The notes under the pieces: generated by a model
Database searches by the model: none
What the model was told of the DNA's origin: nothing
Seen by the model: the letters and a program-made list of their open reading frames with translations, nothing else
In this document: positions 58,364 through 64,000 of the stretch, piece by piece
How the letters are laid out: each line of letters opens with the position of its first letter
How positions within the stretch are numbered: position 1 is the first letter of the stretch
Assembly: GCA_014843695.1 (NCBI GenBank)
Contig: CM026387.1
Coordinates: 65,995,416-66,059,415, forward strand
Direction: 5' to 3'
Length of the DNA: 64,000 bases
Source of the DNA: Archivesica marissinica
Lineage: Eukaryota; Mollusca; Bivalvia; Venerida; Vesicomyidae
Translations under genes and position numbers: made by a program

Positions 58364-60292
58364 ATGCTAAAAAACAACACCGCGGTATTTACAGACATAG
58401 CCCTTAGTGAGAATATACATACATACGGACGGAAGGGCGGTATTGCAGCAGGTGACGATGGCAACAAGACAGACGACACATTGTCCGTGCATATGTACGA
58501 AGAACCGGCAGGACAAGACGAACTGGATGTGGGTGAACAGGTACATGTAGCTAGCTCTATTAATTTCTTTGTGCACATGCATTTCGTGACACTATTTGTT
58601 GAATAAACATCTTGGGTTTGCATTGTCGAGCATTTCTCTTCTGGGGCCGATTTTTCACAAACGTTCTTTCGGTTGTGATTTCGGGTCTGTAGCTCTAAGT
58701 GGGGTTGACCCAAAATAAGTATTTTTTAAAATGTATATCAAATCTACTGCAACAAGTTTATACTAGAGGACATAGAAAACGCACACCTACATTATATGAT
58801 TAGTATTAGCAGGTACAGCTTGACAGTGGTTAACCAGATTAACAGTAACATTTTCCAATGTTAAAACACTGTCGTGACGTCATACCTATGTACTTGCAGT
58901 CCATTATTATTGGACTGCTTTCAAAAGGCTATAGTATTATGCTAAATCCTATACGTAAATGTACGAAATGAACACATTTAAGTAGTAAGATATTGTTACA
59001 TAAGTGTGTGTGTTTTAGGTAAGATATAATCCTCAATCGGATCCAATATATAAACTATTGGTACTGTGTTCGGCACTACGCGCCTCACACAGTTCAGTAC
59101 ATATTGGATCGTTTTCGGCTAATATCCTACACACATGTTATTACTGACTGGCACACACTACGATACACTTCTATATTTATATGTGTGACTAACACACTCC
59201 TCGTCACACAAGGATAACTCGTATGTCGTTTCAGAAAACGACTAATTGTAGATGTAGAAGTCGTTGACACTTTCATAGCGGAACATCTTTGTAATTTCTA
59301 ATTTGTATTGTGTTTTTCTTTAAGTCGGCCCCGGTACTATTATCATAATGTGATGCACATGGCAATATGTACTGACACTATGTGTGTGTTTTACGTTTAT
59401 TTATCGTCGCTACTGGTTGCCCACATGAGCGACGCCTCCTGGAGAGATTAATCATGTTAGATTTCGAACCTGCGATCCCTGGATTACCAGTCCAGCGTGT
59501 TACAACTGGACTACAGATTCGTCTGTACTTACACCATAAAACCACTGTGCACTTTTATATTGAGCATTACTTTTTCGCTTCAAATTTTAGAATTATTGAT
59601 TTTACGTGACGAAAATAATCAATCACACATTGCCCTAATTTACAATATTTCGCACATTTTGATACCACAGCTGCCTACAGTGTATATTATTTTCTAAAAT
59701 GATATAAATTTTACATCTAAAACAAGTGCGCAGTTTCCTTTTGGTGTCAGTATATGTAATATTGTGTTGTATTATTGCGTGTATAACATTATAGAATTAT
59801 TATATTGCTGTCATAGAATTATTATTTTTTTTGTTGCAGAGTTTACCACCAAATGCTTATATCGGGAAGCGTAACTTTATCCACCAGCTAATGGATGTCG
59901 CCCTCATGATGGCCAACGTGTCTCAACTGAAAGCTCTGCTCGTCTCCCAAAACGATTACTTCTCCCTACTCATCACTTTCATCTGTCTGTCAATCGGCTT
60001 ACAGGTTGTGTTCACCATTTGCATGCTCACAATTTGGTCGATTGAAAAGAATCTAGAGGACGATCATAATTCTGAATTACCGAGGACCATGTCCACGATG
60101 GAAAGAATGAAAACGGTTGCGAATTGGCTAGACAGATTTGGGAGTATTCTGGTGTTATTTATCATCGTGTCGAATGTGTTTATCGCGGGATTTGGTGTTG
60201 AGACTCGTACATACAAAGACTCGTATGCTGGTCCCCAGCGCAGTGGTGAGCACGCATACATAACGAACGACGAGACGGTAGTTTCACGTTAA
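58364..60292 (+). CDS. NINJ-like: Ninjurin family protein, two coding exons, 209 residues
   Basis: Exon 58364-58540 encodes 59 residues (MLKNNTAVFTDIAL onward), polar and acidic, ending VGEQ at a GT donor. Exon 59840-60292, after TTTTTTTTGTTGCAG, continues in phase 0 with IGKRNFIHQLMDVALMMANV and SQLKALL, the amphipathic-helix signature of ninjurins. A first hydrophobic segment (LLITFICLSIGLQVVFTICM) and a second (ILVLFIIVSNVFIAGFG) follow, then a short polar tail to the stop. In animals ninjurins sit in the plasma membrane; NINJ1 oligomers rupture the membrane in lytic cell death, and the family was first described in cell adhesion. Length and helix order fit the family, though the N-terminal tail is longer than in vertebrate NINJ1 and NINJ2. 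An additional upstream or alternative first exon cannot be excluded. Confidence 0.9.
58541..59839 (+). other. Ninjurin intron
   Basis: Unique AT-rich sequence apart from a SINE family D fragment at 59385-59515. The phrase GGACATAGAAAACGCACACC at 58769 is nearly the same as 39262 in the FMO intron 1. Confidence 0.6.
59385..59515 (-). mobile_element. SINE family D with internal deletion
   Basis: Tail TTTACGTTTATTTATCGTCG and head GCGATCCCTGGATTACCAG, GTCCAGCGTGTTACAACTGG are present. About 120 bases of body between TTAATCATGTTAGATT and CGAACCTGCG are missing. Confidence 0.8.
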
Positions 60293-60339
60293 TAGAATGA
60301 CATATGATATATGTATGGTTATATTTAAATAGCCATCTT

Positions 60340-60550
60340 GAAGAGTTATTTATTTATTTATATTTCGGGTTTTACGCCTGCATCAGCACCATTTTGGGAT
60401 ATATCGCCGGCGGGCAGTTTACCTAACAACACCTTTCCTGTGCAGGCTCCAGCGGTTAACCAGTACTTGGGTGCACCAACCTCCGTAAGAAACTGCCAGC
60501 TTTTTCATATAAATGAGACACGGCCTGAGCGGGGCTCGAACCTTGAAGAG
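60340..60550 (-). mobile_element. Possible tRNA-derived SINE
   Basis: Minus strand begins GGTTCGAGCCCCGCTCAGG and ends CCCGAAATATAAATAAATAA; CTGGTTAACCGCTGGAG lies between. The head looks partial. No second copy is present in the window. Confidence 0.5.
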
Positions 60551-61564
60551 TTGTAATCATTGCAGCCCTGTTCTTAATTGTCATATTACTATTCGTCTCC
60601 GTTATATTTAAGGTCAGGGTTATCAAGCCTGTTCATTCCTATTAGATGTACATTTTGTATATACGATAAAGGAGTCACAGTTTATTTATAGAGATTTCAA
60701 TTTCATAACTAATAAGTAACCGTTTTCAACCTCACTAAATTTCGAAGAGTTTATACATTTATAATTTTTGTTCGTTACAATTAAGCACATCAAATACTTC
60801 ATATCTTTACACAGATAATTACTGCTATTCACGCTAGATAGTTATTATGCAACATCTATATTACTCGTATGTGCAATATGATGACAGCAGATTAGTGCCA
60901 AGCAGTGTAAACATTAATTGTTTGTTCTGTTGCATATTTGGATAATAATAAACGTGTCTGCCATGGGCATTCTGGGTCCATGAAGATTCAAATTTCACCC
61001 ATTGGCTGTCCAACCTGGATAGGTGGGTGTTTCAAAATTCACTCATTGGCTACCCAATCTGGTTAGGTGTGCGTTCGAATCCAGCACTAGCTTATATAAC
61101 CCGAGATTCTGGCTGCATTACGCTAATCCAGAATCTGAACCAAGGTTAAATAAATAAGAATTAAATATTTCGTAAAATTTAAATTGTGAATTGGATCTTT
61201 TAATTATAGCCGCCCCGGTACCTCACAACAAGCGAGTTCCCCAACTGACATACACATACACTACAACAAGAACCATAGACCCACACGACGACAAAAATAA
61301 GCCGGGTCGGCACTAGTACTCCAACGTATTAGAGTACACTGTCCTTGCAATATCCACAATGAATTACCTCGAAATTTATTGTGGCGTCTTGTACAGATTC
61401 GTTGCGCATTATTGGACGGTACGCGCAACTTCCTGTTTGTTGGAGAATGAGAAATACGTACATTCCATGGTAATAAATACATATGTATACATGTACATTA
61501 AAACAGTCATCTACCTGTTACGCTAATTTGGGGTTTTCAGCTATTGTATGCTTTACAGCAGTTG
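60551..61564. other. Intergenic, no gene recognised
   Basis: Two ATTGGCT-containing phrases (CCCATTGGCTGTCCAACCTG and CTCATTGGCTACCCAATCTG) form a short imperfect duplication at 60998-61065. No supported gene. Confidence 0.4.
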
Positions 61565-62640
61565 ATACATATATACATGGATATTTCAGCTCTGGTATAC
61601 TATACAGCATGTATATATACATATATTCACGAACATCTCAGCTCTGGTATACTATACATGATACAGACATACATATATTCACGGATATCACAGCTCTGGT
61701 ATACTATACAGCATGTATATATATCATATATACACGGATATCTCAGCTCTGGTATACTATACAGCATGTATATATACATATATACACGGATATCTCAGCT
61801 CTGGTATACTATACAGCATGTATATATACATATATACACGGATATCTCAGCTCTGGTATACTATACAGCATGTATATATACATATATACACGGATATCTC
61901 AGCTCTGGTATACTATACAGCATGTATATATACATATATACACGGATATCACAGCTCTGGTATACTATACAGCATGTATATATACATATATACACGGATA
62001 TCTCAGCTCTGGTATACTATACAGCATGTATATATACATATATACACGGATATCTCAGCTCTGGTATACTATACAGCATGTATATATACATATATTCACG
62101 GATATCTCAGCTCTGGTATACTATACAGCATGTATATATACATATATACACGGATATCTCAGCTCTGGTATACTATACAGCATGTATATATATACATATA
62201 TACACGGATATCTCAGCTCTGGTATACTATACAGCATGTATATATACATATTCACGGATATCTCAGCTCTGGTATACTATACATGTTATATATCATATAT
62301 ACACGGATATCTCAGCTCTGGTATACTATACAGCATGTATATATACATATATACACGGATATCTCAGCTCTGGTATACTATACAGCATGTATATATACAT
62401 ATATACACGGATATCTCAGCTCTGGTATACTATACAGCATGTATATATGCATATATTCACGGATATCTCAGCTCTGGTATACTATACAGCATGTATATAT
62501 ACATATGTTCACGGATATCTCAGCTCTGGTATACTATACATGATGTATATATACATATATACACGGATATCTCAGCTCTGTTATACTATACAAGATGCAG
62601 ATATACATATATTCACAGACATCTCAGCCCTTGTGTGCTA
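61565..62640. repeat. 52-bp minisatellite, about 20 units
   Basis: Unit CATGTATATATACATATATA, CACGGATATCTCAGCTCTGG and TATACTATACAG. Several ATATAC/GTATAT palindromes lie inside each unit. 52 is not a multiple of three but no stop arises in any forward frame, hence three long overlapping forward frames. Confidence 0.96.
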
Positions 62641-62773
62641 TGCAAGTTGTGTGATAATGGTAAGAGAATAGTCGTAACTTTAATCGTACTAATGGTTTTC
62701 GTCATGCCATATGCTTAGATAGAATAAATATAATATTACAAATTCATGCAAACGTGTGTGTTGTGTTCTTTTT
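62641..62773. other. Unique flank to the third gap
   Basis: No feature seen. Confidence 0.4.
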
Positions 62774-63773
62774 NNNNNNNNNNNNNNNNNNNNNNNNNNN
62801 NNNNNNNNNNNNNNNNNNNNNNNNNNNNNNNNNNNNNNNNNNNNNNNNNNNNNNNNNNNNNNNNNNNNNNNNNNNNNNNNNNNNNNNNNNNNNNNNNNNN
62901 NNNNNNNNNNNNNNNNNNNNNNNNNNNNNNNNNNNNNNNNNNNNNNNNNNNNNNNNNNNNNNNNNNNNNNNNNNNNNNNNNNNNNNNNNNNNNNNNNNNN
63001 NNNNNNNNNNNNNNNNNNNNNNNNNNNNNNNNNNNNNNNNNNNNNNNNNNNNNNNNNNNNNNNNNNNNNNNNNNNNNNNNNNNNNNNNNNNNNNNNNNNN
63101 NNNNNNNNNNNNNNNNNNNNNNNNNNNNNNNNNNNNNNNNNNNNNNNNNNNNNNNNNNNNNNNNNNNNNNNNNNNNNNNNNNNNNNNNNNNNNNNNNNNN
63201 NNNNNNNNNNNNNNNNNNNNNNNNNNNNNNNNNNNNNNNNNNNNNNNNNNNNNNNNNNNNNNNNNNNNNNNNNNNNNNNNNNNNNNNNNNNNNNNNNNNN
63301 NNNNNNNNNNNNNNNNNNNNNNNNNNNNNNNNNNNNNNNNNNNNNNNNNNNNNNNNNNNNNNNNNNNNNNNNNNNNNNNNNNNNNNNNNNNNNNNNNNNN
63401 NNNNNNNNNNNNNNNNNNNNNNNNNNNNNNNNNNNNNNNNNNNNNNNNNNNNNNNNNNNNNNNNNNNNNNNNNNNNNNNNNNNNNNNNNNNNNNNNNNNN
63501 NNNNNNNNNNNNNNNNNNNNNNNNNNNNNNNNNNNNNNNNNNNNNNNNNNNNNNNNNNNNNNNNNNNNNNNNNNNNNNNNNNNNNNNNNNNNNNNNNNNN
63601 NNNNNNNNNNNNNNNNNNNNNNNNNNNNNNNNNNNNNNNNNNNNNNNNNNNNNNNNNNNNNNNNNNNNNNNNNNNNNNNNNNNNNNNNNNNNNNNNNNNN
63701 NNNNNNNNNNNNNNNNNNNNNNNNNNNNNNNNNNNNNNNNNNNNNNNNNNNNNNNNNNNNNNNNNNNNNNNNN
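62774..63773. other. Assembly gap of exactly 1000 N
   Basis: All N. The base after the gap starts the same text as after the second gap. Confidence 1.
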
Positions 63774-64000
63774 TTCTTTTGCAATTCTATCCAGATCTGT
63801 TTGCAAAGCACCCATGAAACAAAATCTTAAACATCCTTTTGTCACTAGGTTTTCAAAATCATACATTCCTGAATCCCTAATATCTTTGAAAAGATTAATC
63901 CACCAATGCACACCAAGCTTACGGAGTATCCCCCACCACGATTCTATCCTCTGGTTTGCTGTGCTATTTCCATATATGAAACTTTCCATGCCGCCATACG
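63774..64000 (-). pseudogene. Integrase-core transposon protein, second copy, partial
   Basis: The 227 bases are identical to 33053-33279. They encode the C-terminal side of the integrase core on the minus strand (GNSTANQRIESWWG to TDLDRIAKE) and run off the window before the frameshift site can be judged. Whether this is a second genomic copy or the same contig end used twice cannot be told here. Confidence 0.8.

Noticed and set aside
61483..62718. Three overlapping plus-strand frames of 276-411 codons
   Set aside because: 52-bp array with no stop in any forward frame; the same amino-acid text appears shifted in each.

Overview
This window is eukaryotic nuclear DNA from a marine invertebrate, most likely a bivalve mollusc. 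The reasons are spliced genes with GT/AG introns, many tRNA-derived SINEs, short inverted-repeat elements (MITEs), a degraded non-LTR retrotransposon, and very heavy minisatellite content. The species is inferred, not proved. There are three runs of exactly 1000 N (15975-16974, 32053-33052, 62774-63773), which look like fixed-size scaffold gaps. By my hand-drawn boundaries, tandem arrays cover roughly 26 kb of about 61 kb of real sequence.

Three host genes can be read, all on the plus strand. (1) The last two coding exons of SVIP, a small VCP/p97-interacting protein (1509-1670 and 3828-3842); the first exon is not seen and probably lies upstream. (2) A flavin-containing monooxygenase (FMO) in five coding exons between 35804 and 47565, which join in frame to a full-length 532-residue protein. 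(3) A two-exon ninjurin (58364-58540 and 59840-60292), 209 residues. They share no pathway and are simply neighbours.

Layout: 1-3842 SVIP end with a 30-bp array in its last intron; 4166-6006 a 28/33-bp array; 6009-15974 a 10-kb block of SINEs, MITEs, a LINE fragment and a 4.4-kb 13-bp array; 16975-27873 a near-identical second copy of that block, probably the other haplotype or an unmerged contig overlap; 27878-31335 a DNA transposon with about 0.6-kb terminal inverted repeats and a broken PIN-like/CXC-type protein gene; 31340-32035 a 30-bp array; 33053-34140 an integrase-core (DDE-type) transposon gene with one frameshift; 35804-47565 FMO, with minisatellites, SINEs and MITEs in its introns; 47600-58000 SINEs, a MITE, LINE ends and eight arrays; 58364-60292 ninjurin; 61565-62640 a 52-bp array; 63774-64000 a second copy of the integrase sequence running off the window.

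The main points of interest are the inverted-repeat transposon with its unusual PIN-like/CXC protein, several places where the parent of a minisatellite can be read (a MITE end, a SINE segment, an intron end beside a splice acceptor), and strong signs of false duplication in the assembly.
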